Part shown: in pieces, positions 11,064-22,700 of the stretch
Layout of the letters: every line of letters begins with the position of its first letter
Position numbering within the stretch: position 1 is the first letter of the stretch
Origin: Prinsepia uniflora
Lineage: Eukaryota; Streptophyta; Magnoliopsida; Rosales; Rosaceae
NCBI GenBank assembly: GCA_032719365.1
Contig: CM064875.1
Location: 16,789,816-16,853,815 of the forward strand
Direction: 5' to 3'
Length of the DNA: 64,000 nucleotides
Translations under genes and position numbers: made by a program
The notes under the pieces: model-generated
What the model saw: the letters and a program-made list of their open reading frames with translations, nothing else
The model's database searches: none
What the model was told of the DNA's origin: nothing

Positions 11064-14000
11064 ATGGTTCTAAAGGTGGCTGCTGATAACTCACCACCGC
11101 TGCCTCTGCTTGAAGTGGTGGTGAGGGAGTACGACGAAGAGCTGGATAAGGCGGCCGTCGTGGAGATGGAGATGCGCTGCGAGCTTGGGCAGTGTGGAAA
11201 GCCTTCTCTCGTCTCTGATCTCATGGGTGACCCTGAAGGACGCATTCGTCATTTTCAGACACATATTATGCTGGTAATTATTTTCTTGTAACTAAGTTCG
11301 GTATATATAACACGTAAAAGATTATAATTTGTGTCGAACATAGTAGCATGAATTCGTAACTAAACAAATTATCAAAGTAATTAATATATGGATTAATTAG
11401 GACTTAATCTCGAAAAGCACATCTCAGTATTTCACCCATCCAAGAAACTAATAACATTTGACAAAACTAAAAAGACGATAGTTTTTTTAATTACTTGTTA
11501 GTGAAGACATAGATATAAAAGAAAATTTAAGCATGACTATTCATGTTAATGCATCGTACATAATATTTTTTGTTAAATTTTTATGATTTTTGTTGTGAAC
11601 ACTACGTACAGGTTGCTGTGTACGGAGAAGAAAATGAGATTGTGGGTGTCATAAGAGGTTGTGTAAAAGAGGCAACAAGAGGAAACTCAGAATTTGTGAG
11701 GCTGGCTTATATTTTGGGACTCAGGGTCTCCCCCACTCACAGGTTAATTCCTCTCTCCAACACTCACTATTTTTCGAAAATTTGGTAAATGGAAGTAATG
11801 AAATTTCTTATTTTGTCAGTCCAACAAAATTTATCCCCTTTAATTTCATCAATATATATATATAATATGATTTTAAAATATATATGAGTACCATTCGTAT
11901 CTAATTTCCTCAACATGAAGTCAGTATATCTTAAATTGTAGGAGCTTACATATTCAATTTAATCCATTTTTAACGCCAAATAAACCCTATTTTCTTAATT
12001 TCTCTTCTTCATTGACACTATTCCAGAGTGCCCTCATGTACTTCTCTCTCATAGTCTCGATCATATGAGTAATACATATAATATTGTTGATTATAATAAT
12101 ATCGACATTTTATTATAAGAATATTAAGTATTGAGCATTGAGTACAAACATTTAAAATACGACATAATATAAGGCGCCTAAAAATATTCGTGTCCATTTC
12201 TCCGTATTTTGGAAGTATTTGGCAAACAAAAAAGAAAAAAAAAAACAAACAGTGAGAGGGAGACTAGCTAGATTGTTCTAGCATAAAGAGAAAGGTTATT
12301 TTGTTCCTCGTATCACGGAGATCGAGAGTACGTAGTGTGTGGGTTGATAAAGTAGAAAAAAGCATGGCAACTAGGCAGCGAGCTAGCCTGGCATCGACAC
12401 ACCTATATAAATATGTAGCCACACCATCACCGACTTTACTCAAAAAAACTAAAATCAATCTTATTAATTAGTAAATGGAATGCTTGTATTCCTCCCATTC
12501 TCATTTTCTAGCTACCAAAATCCCTCATCCACACAGTGTGCTAGATCCACACCCACTTTTATTTATTTTAGGTTCAGAAATCTGCCTCAACTTTTATTCT
12601 ATGTTTTCAAAATCGCTAGGTGGTAATTCGATATTAAGATAGGACCGAGTTTAGTGGTCTAGGCTGGAATTAGACGGGGGCCAGAAAAATTTTATTTTAA
12701 CAAAAGAAAGCCTTATTAATAGATTAATAAATCACATCACACACCCGGGATCAAGTAAAGACTCAGGAGTTTGGACAAGCCAATATTATTACATCTCTAT
12801 TTCATTATGAATTGATGATTATTTTAATAATACCTTTTAAGAGGTGGCTACTCCAAAGATGCCGAACAACAAATAATTCTAAAACAATGAATACTCCTAA
12901 AGATAGTATAAATATAAAGGAAGTAATATAAATATACACATGCAAAATGGAGGAGATAGAGGTGTACATAGCTGAGAGTTTGAATAAAACTTAAAAAAGA
13001 ATAAAAATAAAATAAAATATTTCCGCCTAGTCATCTAGTCGCCTAGCCTATAATCGATTTCTTAAGGCACTTAGCCTAGACTATGAGCGGATTTTCTTTA
13101 GGATTAGGATCATCTTGGGATTTAAAATGATCCCCAATATAAGGATTATTGTATTTCGGCTGTTCATTTGAATCCAGCGATCATGAACTGATTTCAATTA
13201 TTCTCTCATTTTCAATGTGACGAATGTATATGGATCAAGATATAGTATGCATACATTGATCCCTATAATGAGGTTGTTGTCAGATCCCCAGAGGATTTTA
13301 ACCCTTTTCTTTAGGCGCTTAACGAAGACTATAAGCGGATTTTTCCAAAATTGAGATGGATAGGGAGCGCCTAAAGTACCCTAATTAAGGATTTTTTTTT
13401 AAACACTGCTTTATGTCGCTTTAGTGCATTGATATAAATGTAGAAATTAATACGTAAAAATTTCGGTGATCTAGCTTTCACATGCTTTTCAATTTTGACT
13501 TTGATTAATTATAACTTATTTTCCATTGCAGGAGGCTAGGCATTGGTGCAAACCTAGTGACACACTTAGAAGATTGGTGCAAGAAAAATGGAACATACTA
13601 TGCATACATGGCGACCGACTGCTCCAACGAGGCCTGTATCAATTTGTTCACAATCAAATTTGCATACCAAAAATTTCGAACACCAACCATCTTGGTGCAA
13701 CCAGTCCACGCCCACTCCAAGCCAACGTCTTCAACCAAAGTTGAAATCCTCCAACTCCCTCAAACCCTAGCCGCCTCGATTTACCGGCGAGTCTTTGCCT
13801 CGTCGGAGTTCTTCCCCAAAGACATCGATGACATTTTATCCAGCAACCTCAGCTTGGGAACCTTCATGGCCTTACCCGCCGGCGGCAGCAGTACTACTTT
13901 GGCCGAAAATGATTGTAACAAGTCAATGTGGGACCCACAGAAGGGGGCCCTACTACCCCCAAGCTTTGCCATGCTCAGTGTTTGGAACACTAAGGAAATG

Positions 14001-14420
14001 TACAAGCTGCAAGTGAAGGGGGTGTCCAGCCTGGCGTATGCTTGCTGTGTGGGAGCTAGGGTTTTGGATGCATGGCTACCGTGGCTTAAATTACCTTCTT
14101 ACCCCAACGTTTTCAAGCAGTTCGGGGTGTATTTCATGTACGGGCTTCACATGGAGGGCAAGAATGGGAATTCGCTCATGAAAGCATTGTGCAACTTTGT
14201 GCATAACATGGGCATGGATGACAAGGGATGCGCTGCTGTGGTGGCCGAGGTGGGCCCGAGGGACCCGGTTAGAGAGGCGATCCCACATTGGAGAAAACTT
14301 TCGTGGGCAGAAGACATGTGGTGCATGAAGAAGCTTGCTGATGAAGAAAGGCAAGGGACAGATTGGATCGGCGGTCGATCTTCTTCGTCAGTTATATTTG
14401 TTGACCCTCGTGACTTTTAG
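11064..14420 (+). CDS. HOOKLESS1-like GNAT-type N-acetyltransferase, three exons
   Basis: Exons are 11064-11273, 11612-11742 and 13532-14420 (1230 nt, 409 residues plus stop). Both introns have GT...AG ends: intron 1 (338 nt) is phase 0, intron 2 (1789 nt) splits an Arg codon. The spliced protein follows the Arabidopsis HLS1 family throughout. It has an N-terminal VVREYDEELD block, then GDPEGRIRH, IVGVIRGC and YILGLRVSPTHR. The acetyl-CoA-binding RRLGIGANLV follows (about residues 114-123), then FRTPTILVQPV, SLGTFMALP, AMLSVWN and FGVYFMYG, and the C-terminus SVIFVDPRDF. The length is close to HLS1 (about 403). HLS1 proteins promote differential growth of the apical hook downstream of ethylene and affect auxin-response factors, probably by acetylating nuclear targets. 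Which HLS1 paralogue this is cannot be decided here. No stop or frameshift interrupts the model. Confidence 0.93.
11743..13531 (+). other. intron 2 of the HLS1-like gene, with possible small insertions
   Basis: This 1.79-kb AT-rich intron contains a good TATA-like cctatataaatatg near 12400 on the sense strand. The motif agactatragcggatttt occurs twice (about 13078-13097 and 13330-13348). Between the two lies a stretch starting ttaggattaggatc and ending gatccccagaggattttaa, which may be a small decayed inverted-repeat element. No open frame of interest was seen. Confidence 0.5.
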
Positions 14421-14972
14421 CATGTAATGTTCAAAGAATTACATGATGTCTTAACCATTCAGCTGTAGCGTACGTAGTAGACAACAGATTTGGTGAGAAT
14501 CTCTAAATTCAATTAACGTCGGATTTCGTATCAACGTTTTTCTTAATTAACTTATTTATTTTTGACGTAACTCTGTGTTTCTGACTATTGCATCCTCTCA
14601 TTGGAGACGGGAAATAATTAATCCGACGCCAAAGGATATTTAGATGAATATAGGGTTCACTAGTCCTAAATGTGAAACAAGCCATTTTCTGGAATAAAGA
14701 AACCAGAAGCATGTTACCAATCATAATAAAGGAACGAAAAGCAAGAACATTCTACAAGGTACACATAACATAACATAACATAACATAACATAAAAAAATA
14801 ATCAGATAAAAGAAGAAAGATGAATTGCCACAGTATTGGAATTGTGGTCCCAGAATCTTTGTGACTTTGACACTTGTGATGGAGGAAATGGCAATGGCAA
14901 AGGCAGTGGAGCCTAGCCTAAAGGCTAAATCAAATCAAGCAATCACATTTGTAGCAACAGATACTGATCAGT

Positions 14973-15009
<37 letters not shown>

Positions 15010-16082
15010 TTATTTTTTAACTATGAAAGTCCATCTTTTTGGAGATTCGAGAAATTAATATATAAGTTTTAGTGTATTGTTCTAGCAATAATAAAAGACT
15101 CATCAATAACATAAATTGAATTCAGAACGAGAACAAGATGAGAGCGGACCTAATCTAGAACATCCCAACAACTACAACTGGGTAACTTATTGTGATTACA
15201 GTAATTTTTTTATTTATTTACTATTTTCTACTTTTTATTTAATTTTTTTAAGTCCCCACTTTTTTTTTTTTTTTGGTGTTTAAACTTTAAAGTATGTTAA
15301 AGTAATTTCAAAGGGTTGGAGACTTTTTCTTGTGCTATGGCTGCGGCTGTGGGGACCAAAGATTTTGAATTATAGTGTAATGGCATGCTAATGATGAATT
15401 AAAGGTACATCAAGTCATCAACAGTCAGTACACAGATTAAGTAGTATATAAATTACAATTGGTAATTAATTATGCCTAGGCTATTCTGTTGCTTTACTCT
15501 GCGGAGCAAGCTTTAAGGCTGTGACCGTATAATTGTACGTTGATAGGGTTAATTAATGCTTCGATGGTTTAGGGTTTAGGCTATGTTTTACTTTGAATTA
15601 TAGTTAAGTGCCATTTTCGTTGTTGATTTAAGTCATGACTTTTTTTAGGCTATATTTGATGGGTCGTATAATGCATTAGATAAAATAATATAAATTAAAA
15701 TTAGTGTGTGATATTACTAATATTATTTAGCTACCTAATACAATAATACACTTGAATAAATTTATCCTATTAATATCCACTCAACTAAAACCCCCCACTT
15801 TCTCTGTATTAATAACTGAATGATGAATATTCCCCAAAATAAAATAATGGCAAAAGAATAAATGTAACAATTCTACAAAAAGATAACAATTCTACAAAAA
15901 GATATGTCTTTGACACATTTTTTATGACAACATTCCATCATTTTTTAAGTTAGTGTAACCACCATTACTTCCTTCCACACCTAATACTTAAGTCAATAAG
16001 GCGATAACCCAATATTAATCATCTCTTTATTCCCTTAAAGCTAATCACTCACTCCAACTTTAAAAAAATTAATATTATTCTC
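14421..16082. other. AT-rich spacer downstream of the HLS1-like gene
   Basis: No gene was recognised. Microsatellites are present: (cataa)n at about 14763-14793 and (AT)n at about 14976-15005. A 16-bp tandem duplication (caattctacaaaaaga) lies near 15869-15902. Confidence 0.6.
14693..14698 (+). terminator. candidate polyadenylation signal
   Basis: AATAAA lies 273 bp after the stop of the HLS1-like gene, and another occurs near 14717. Plant poly(A) signals are loose, so this is only a plausible position for the 3' end. Confidence 0.3.
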
Positions 16083-16602
16083 ATGTTTGTAGGACCATGC
16101 ATGAACCTACATAAAAGGCTTGCCGCATACATGATGTCACGTCTTGTTGCTATCAAGTATAGTAGACTACCAATAATCTGTTTATACAGCTACTTATCTG
16201 CAGCTTCACTTCCATCCACTCTTCTTAGCATGTATGCAGGAATCAATGGTATGCTCATGGGTTTACAATCCTTGAGGCCAAATTTCTAAAGTAAGGTAGC
16301 GGTATACTTTCTTTAGTGTGTAAAAATACTTATGTCTGATTGAATCACTCCCATACCTAAGAAATGATGAAGTAGAGCCAAATATGTCATTTCATACTCG
16401 CTGATCATCAAGTGCTTGAAGTCCTTGATCATAGTTTACGAACTTCCAGTATATATTATATCATCAACATAGATAGACACAATTAGGACCTTACCAACTT
16501 CATCAAACTTCATGTAGAGTGTGGCTCCACTAGGACTCTTATACCCACAACTTAGCAAATAGGAATAAGTTTCACCATACCAGACTCTTGGTGCTTGTTT
16601 GA
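16083..16602 (-). pseudogene. copia reverse transcriptase, C-terminal part
   Basis: On the minus strand this reads as the second half of a Ty1/copia RT and the start of the RT-RNase H connection. It begins with KQAPRVWY, then IVSIYVDDIIYTGS (catalytic YVDD), a degenerate MISEYEMT-L-LLHHFLG block, KFGLKDCKP, and finally IGSLLYLIATRHDIMYAAS. There are several stops. The frame continues across a 10-kb insertion into 26857-27084: KKALYRL lies there and KQAP here. The fragment ends abruptly near 16083, so RNase H and a 3' LTR are missing. Confidence 0.88.
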
Positions 16603-16610
16603 GTATCTAG
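16603..16610. repeat. 8-bp target duplication of the hAT-like element, left copy
   Basis: The left copy is gtatctag and the right copy gtctatag (26857-26864), matching at 6 of 8 positions. Eight-base duplications are typical of hAT insertions. Removing the element restores the copia reading order. Confidence 0.55.
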
Positions 16611-16744
16611 TAGGGGAGGACATATAAAAACGAAAAATCGCAACCATACCATTTCAGATTGGATCAAACCAAAAAAATACCGAATAGTAAAACCGATGTG
16701 ATGATCGGTACGATACCGAATCGGAACCAATTCAAGTCAGTACG

Positions 16745-19706
16745 TGTAACGACCCGTCCCGAATATCGGGATTTAATGATATTTAATTGTGATTTACTAA
16801 TCTGGGATTAGTTGAGCGTTTCGGACGAATTGTGCAAAATGACCGTTTTGCCCCTGGGCGTGGGCAAAACGTTGACTTTTAATTCGGATGGTCAAATGGA
16901 CTTTGACCGATGACCGTGACGTAGTTCGGGACGTCACGAGTTCATAGACAGGTGGCACGTTCGATTCCGACGTTCGTGGTGAAAGTTATGATGTACGGAA
17001 GTCCAGGGGCATTTTCGTAATTTGGACGAAAGAAGGGGAAATGTTGACTTTTTGACCGGGATGTCCGATGGCCGAGGGCCAAGGACCGTTACGTAGGTTT
17101 CGTCGATGCGAATCCAACGACAGGCGGCACGCCGAAATCGGAGATTCGACGACGAAGTTATGGGTCACGGAAGTTTGGTTTCGTTATGCACGCATTACGA
17201 GGCGTGGACACGTGGCGTTTTCTGATTGGCCTGGAATTCTGAGTGGGACACGTGGACCACTAACCTTTAATTATTGGGATCAGATCTGGATTGGTCAGAT
17301 TGTTTAAAATATAGGATTTAAATAATATAAAGAATTTCCCACTTATTTTTCATCTTTTGATCTGGGCCCTTCATCTATACTGCTGATGCACATCCCCACC
17401 GTCCATTTCCTTATTCATCTGATACCTCCCTTCCTCATTGTTCATTCTTCCTCTGCCCGTGAAGAAATCGAACACACACTCACACCAGCCCATCTCCTTT
17501 GTGCGTGGGAGTGAGACCAGCTGCTGGTTTGGACGGAAGGACGACGGTGGTGAGCTGGGAGACGGCGGGAGCCGGCGGAGTGGACGGCGGAAGGAAAAAC
17601 AGGGGAGGCCGAAAAACTCAAATTTGGAAGTCAATGGAGACCGGTGTTTTGACCGTGCTTGAGAGGTGGACGGAGTTCTGGGATCGAACTGGGCGTTTCG
17701 GTGGCCACGGTGGTGACCACGGCGGCGAAGGGAGCCTAAACCCGTGAGTTCGATTCTCGGGTCAAAAATGGCAGGATGGATTTTACTGTCTTTCGTTCGA
17801 TCTAGTAAACGGGAGGATGACCCAGAGGATGAGACGAGTCTATTGGGACCGTTTTCATCGAGAATGGTGGTCGGAGCTGAGTGCAGTCGACGGTGGGTTG
17901 GCCGTGAGCTTCTCGATCGGAGAGGTAAGGATCTTGACGTTGTTCCTTGTTTTTGATTCCACAGAACTGTTGGTTGAACTCAGACGGTCATGTAGGTGAA
18001 AACCCCGTCCAAAATGATCCAGTATCGACGGAGAACCGATCGGGTTGGCCCGCGGGTCACGGTGACCCGTTTACCAGTCGTTCGGGTTGAACGACGGTGA
18101 ACAGTACCCGGCGCGTGGGTTTCACGCGCAGGGAGTTCAACCGGCGCGTGGGGGCACGTGTGAGGTAATTCTGGGAAACTTCCAACATGACTTTTATCCT
18201 ATACATTGTAACGAACATTTTGGGATTGGTTTCGTGTCGATCGGACACCGTCTCGATATTGTTCGGGATGTCCGAAGGTTTTAAATCCAGTTTAAAAATA
18301 CTTAAAAATTCGGGAAAATTACGGGACTTGAATAGGATGTTAATGATGAGGTTGGTGATCCTCTAAATTGATTTGAACAGGATTGGGAGTCCCGGTGATA
18401 GTGAGGTGGCCCGGGAAGGCCTATGGCACGCGTATCGAGGCGCTCGGTTAAACGGTCTGTGAGTGGACATTGGTTTCATAAATTCGATGCATGCATAACT
18501 GTTTTATGATTGTTATAATTATGATTAAATGATTTACTTTGGATATCGGTGAATTTAAAATGATTTCACGCATTTCGAGGTGAATTACGTATTTGCACGT
18601 GAACCGAGATTTTCTGGATTTTCACCGATTTCCATAAATGTGGTTGGATATGATTTCATGAAACGGTTACGAACTTGAATAATGTAAAATCGGGCCAGGG
18701 GCCCAGTTGAACTATGAAATCGGGCCAGGGGCCTAGTTAACATATGGATCGGGCCAGGGGCCCAGTTGATTTCTACATGTGATTGCGGGTCGGGGACCCT
18801 AAAATGGAATTGAATAAATGTTTCCTGGTTTACATTTTATATATGTTCACATGCTGGAATCTATAAATGGTTTTGATGATATTTCGGTTATGGCACGTTT
18901 CACGGTATTTGGGCATGAGACCCGTTTGACGAAACGTAACGATTGGTTCGGATTTTATCTATGTATACCTATATGTTTTGCATGTGGATATCAATAAAAT
19001 GTATTTGGTACTGCACTGTATAGATCCTTCCATATTATATTGTCTCCTCCGGCGAGGTACCCCGGAGAGGTCACGGACGTCTAGTACGTCCAGCGTCTAT
19101 GACGCTAAGCATCGGGGATGCTGTACCCGAACGGGGTTCGGGGAATGAACTCGGAAATTGAGACCCGAGTGGCACGCGTAGCCTTGTGATTGTGACCTTA
19201 TTGACGTCAGGGACGTCAGACATCAGGGATGTCGGATTGGAGTGTATAGTGCAGCAACTAAAATTATGGTTATGGTTATTATTATATGCCTTATGGTTTA
19301 TATTACTGGATTTATGAAATAACTCTTGGATTTACTTTTGGAAATTGAAACTATGCTTTGGTTTCCGGGCTAAGGCCCTAATGGTTATTTCTAAATAATT
19401 ATGGAATTATTGGTTTTGGTGCATGCATATGATTTTACTGAGGGGCATAAATGTCTTATAAATATTTTAAACAGACTTGTTTATTTTCGTCCACTCACAG
19501 CTTTTGTTTTCAATGCCCTTCAGGTTGATTCCGGATACGACTGCAGCAGAGACTTGAGCATCGCACACCTCCTCCATCGATCCTTACGCACTCTGGAAGC
19601 CCTTTTGGGCAATGGCAATCGGTTATCCCTTGTCTGGCGCCTCTTGTCAGACGGGAGCACGTCACATTCCATGGTAATCCCGGGGGGATTGGGATGGGTC
19701 GTGTCA
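16745..19706 (+). repeat. element A 5' LTR
   Basis: It runs TGTAACG...GTGTCA. Features in order: an inverted repeat tcccga/tcggga at the start (about 16757-16771); W-box (TTGAC) and TGACG motifs (16872-17060); a TATA-like tataaag at 17326-17332; CGCG-rich boxes (about 18108-18165); the inverted pair 18457-18468 / 19489-19500; three gggccaggggcc repeats (18688-18773); and a conserved tgtcagacgggagca near the end (about 19645). Comparison with the 3' LTR shows one difference, A at 16792 against G at 23378. Confidence 0.92.
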
Positions 19707-19708
19707 AG

Positions 19709-19720
19709 TGGTATCAGAGC
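19709..19720 (+). other. element A primer-binding site (tRNA-Met initiator)
   Basis: TGGTATCAGAGC begins 2 nt after the LTR end. It is complementary to the 3' end of plant initiator tRNA-Met, the usual minus-strand primer of copia and many gypsy elements. Confidence 0.93.
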
Positions 19721-22700
19721 AGGTTTTGCTCTTTTGTGCGCGAAGGACGAGGGTGTGATGTCTCTTTGGGCTGCAGTTCCGTTGTCAACCTGATAGATAG
19801 TTTTGGGTTTGTATAGTGAATTGGGTGTGTTTGACCTGATACGCCGTGCATTGTTGCGATTCAACCCAGGCGGGGTTGTATACGATTAACTGGTAATGTA
19901 GGACCGTCGGTTCGGTCATGTGATGATGGATTGTTGTGCCACTGGGCACAGCTAGGTTCAGGGAACCCCATTTGATTGGAAGTGCGAAACTCAGTTGAGT
20001 ATTGGTCTAAGTTTTGGACCCTAGTAGTGTTGGCTAGTGTACGGGGGTTGGTGCATCGGAGTTAGCCGATGACCTTCGTGGTGGAACCCACGATGGAACC
20101 CACGTTGAGTTGACGATGGGATTGGATTGGACGTTTATATGATGTCAGGACCGCGGAGTCGGTCAGGTTGTGGATTTTACTGCAGAGGGCAGTTGGGTTC
20201 GGTGGAACCCTAGGGTGTGATTCTTGGAACCCTAATTTTTAATCGATGGACCGAAAGGTGAACTTTAAATGAGAATTTGTGCTGCGACGTGCGGCTGAGG
20301 TCATGGATGACCATGTGGATGACTCTAGTGAGTCTAGTCTGGATTATGGGATTCGATCCACGGATGCGGTTATGAGATAAAATATGGAATCCCGTGTTGG
20401 ATCGAATATTAGTGTGATGTGTGGATACGGATCTTGACAACGATGACTGTTGGTCGACAGTTGTGTCGAGATGACTGGCTATCGAGGGTATTTTGTGTGG
20501 CTTTCACACTTGAGGATCAGGGGATGTTCAGGGAACGACCATTATCCTGATGTGCCAGTGGTCAAATTGGAGGTACCCATAGTCGTGGGGTATGAGTGCT
20601 GTTACGGGATCGTCGTTCGTAATGAACGGAGATCCAGGGTAACAACTTTGCACACTGTGTACTAGTATGGATGCCTGTGTGCTGATACTGGTATTGATGA
20701 TGGTGCGTTGGTGCTGGTGACAGTGATTGTGATGACGATGAGCCACCAGTTAGGGTGTGACTCTGTCATGATGGACAGATGATTGGTATCTGCGACTCAG
20801 TGGTGGTTGAGTCTTGGTCTGGATGGGTTCCAGTGGAGGTTGTGTCGTGTTGGGATGAGTTCCGACAGATTTATGATGACAAGTGATGAATGGATCAAAA
20901 GGTATGATTGAAAATTTGGGGAATCTCGGGATGCTGTTCCCTACGTCATGAGAATTGATGGATTTGGGGAGTTGTGGTCAACTCCGAGATTGGTAAGTTT
21001 GTGTACTGCTTATATCCCCTGAGAGTACAAGGAAATTATTGAGATTGGAAAAGTCGGGGAAAACCATTCGTGGTATGGATGTGGGATTTTGTGATTGTGA
21101 ATCACTTGGAACCTGAGGATTGAACCTGTTTAGGATGAGATGTGAAACGAAGGCAGTATGGTATGCACATTCAGGCAAAATTGTGGATATTCCGTTCGGA
21201 ATCGGGGTGTGTGCATACATGATTATTGACGGACGTGAGGTCCGAGTAATGAATCGATCTTGGACACGTGGTGGACCAAGTAAGGTATGGACATGGGCAG
21301 TCCAGTGGTTGGACTTGACATCTCTTTGGGAGCATGTCTGTTTCCAACATGGTTGGAACTCTCGATCCGGGGAGAGTTGTGATTGGGAGACGAGAGGAGT
21401 GCTCGTTTCCGCATCGGTGATTGGTATTCCGAAGTCATTAGGGTTGACTTCATATTTCCTGTCGTGGCAGATGATGATTGTTGCTACCAGTACGTTGAGC
21501 GTGTATTGGTAGGTGGACCCAGGTTTGGCCATGGGTCATTGGACACAAGCAGTTGTGTATGATTTTGGATTTGGTGGTGAAATGCGAGGTCATCTTTCCA
21601 CCAAGGGAAATTTGGCGAAGGATTCAATTGAGGGTGTAAGACCCTACAATCAGCTTTCGGATGGACTGTTAGCTATGTGAGCATGTGTGGATCCTAGGTG
21701 GATCTGATTTGCGATGTTGTCGACTTTGGTTGATGTGACGATCTAGGATCGTAATGTTACTTGTCGGGCGACGTAGCGATGGATATGGATTGTGATCTCG
21801 ATGATCCAGATGGGTGGAGAGTTTATCACTCTTACCTTGGTATGTGAGTCGTAGATGACGGGACTGAACTTCTTTTCGGAGTGAAGTCCATATGGCTTGT
21901 TACTCGGTTGGGTAGGTTTCCGATGTGGTCGGATATTGTCAACCTTTAACGTGTGGATATTGGGATTGGCTTCCCTACGAAGTCAATCGAGTGTTTTGGA
22001 GAGGCAACCGATAGGTTCGGTTTTGTTACGTCTTGGTGGACGTAAACGAGATTTTGGGTTTTGGAATCGAATTTCTGGGTGACGATTCAGGATTCGATTG
22101 CGAAGCTCGAAAATGGATTACTGGATTCGGGTACGGAATGGTTATTCCAATGCTAGCTTACGGAATAATGATTTCGGATTCGGATTTGGAAATGGATTAA
22201 AATGTGATGTTTGGGTTTGGATTCGGAATTTCTTACGAAATTGCGGATTCGGATTCGGAATTGGAACTAAATGATGGGTGGAGTTCGTTTGTCTCATGTT
22301 GGCTGGGCAAATGTACTCCATTACTAGAACGTGTTTGGCTATGACCTGGGTGGCTATAGTCAGATTGATGGATTGAGGTACGTACAGGGTACGTTGTACG
22401 ATGATTGATACTGGTTAGGCTGAGTGGTGCCTAATGGCGGTACACGGGATGTACCAGTGGTGTGTAACTAATGTGTTGGTAATCGGATTGGTTCTGATAT
22501 CATTTGTTTGGCTGTATTGTGGACTGGACATTGGATACTGTGCGCCGGGCAGAGTGATTTTGTCAGGGTTCAGTGATTGTATGAGCAGGTGCTCTTAACC
22601 ATGGTTGGCTTGTGGAACCCTAGGATTGAGATGTGTGTTCACTGCTGGGCTGGTATTCAACGTGTTCCAGTTACACCACTTGATTGTGTAAGTTGACGGT

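Noticed and set aside
10973..11245. Antisense 90-codon frame over exon 1 of the HLS1-like gene
   Set aside because: It is a shadow of a well-supported conserved exon on the other strand.
17068..18284. A set of small genes duplicated at 23654-24870
   Set aside because: These are chance frames in the two identical LTRs of element A, not a duplicated gene cluster.
20978..21532. 184-codon open frame on the minus strand in element A interior
   Set aside because: It shows no domain, no compositional signal of a protein, and it lies antisense in a non-coding LARD-like interior; GC-moderate DNA gives such frames by chance.
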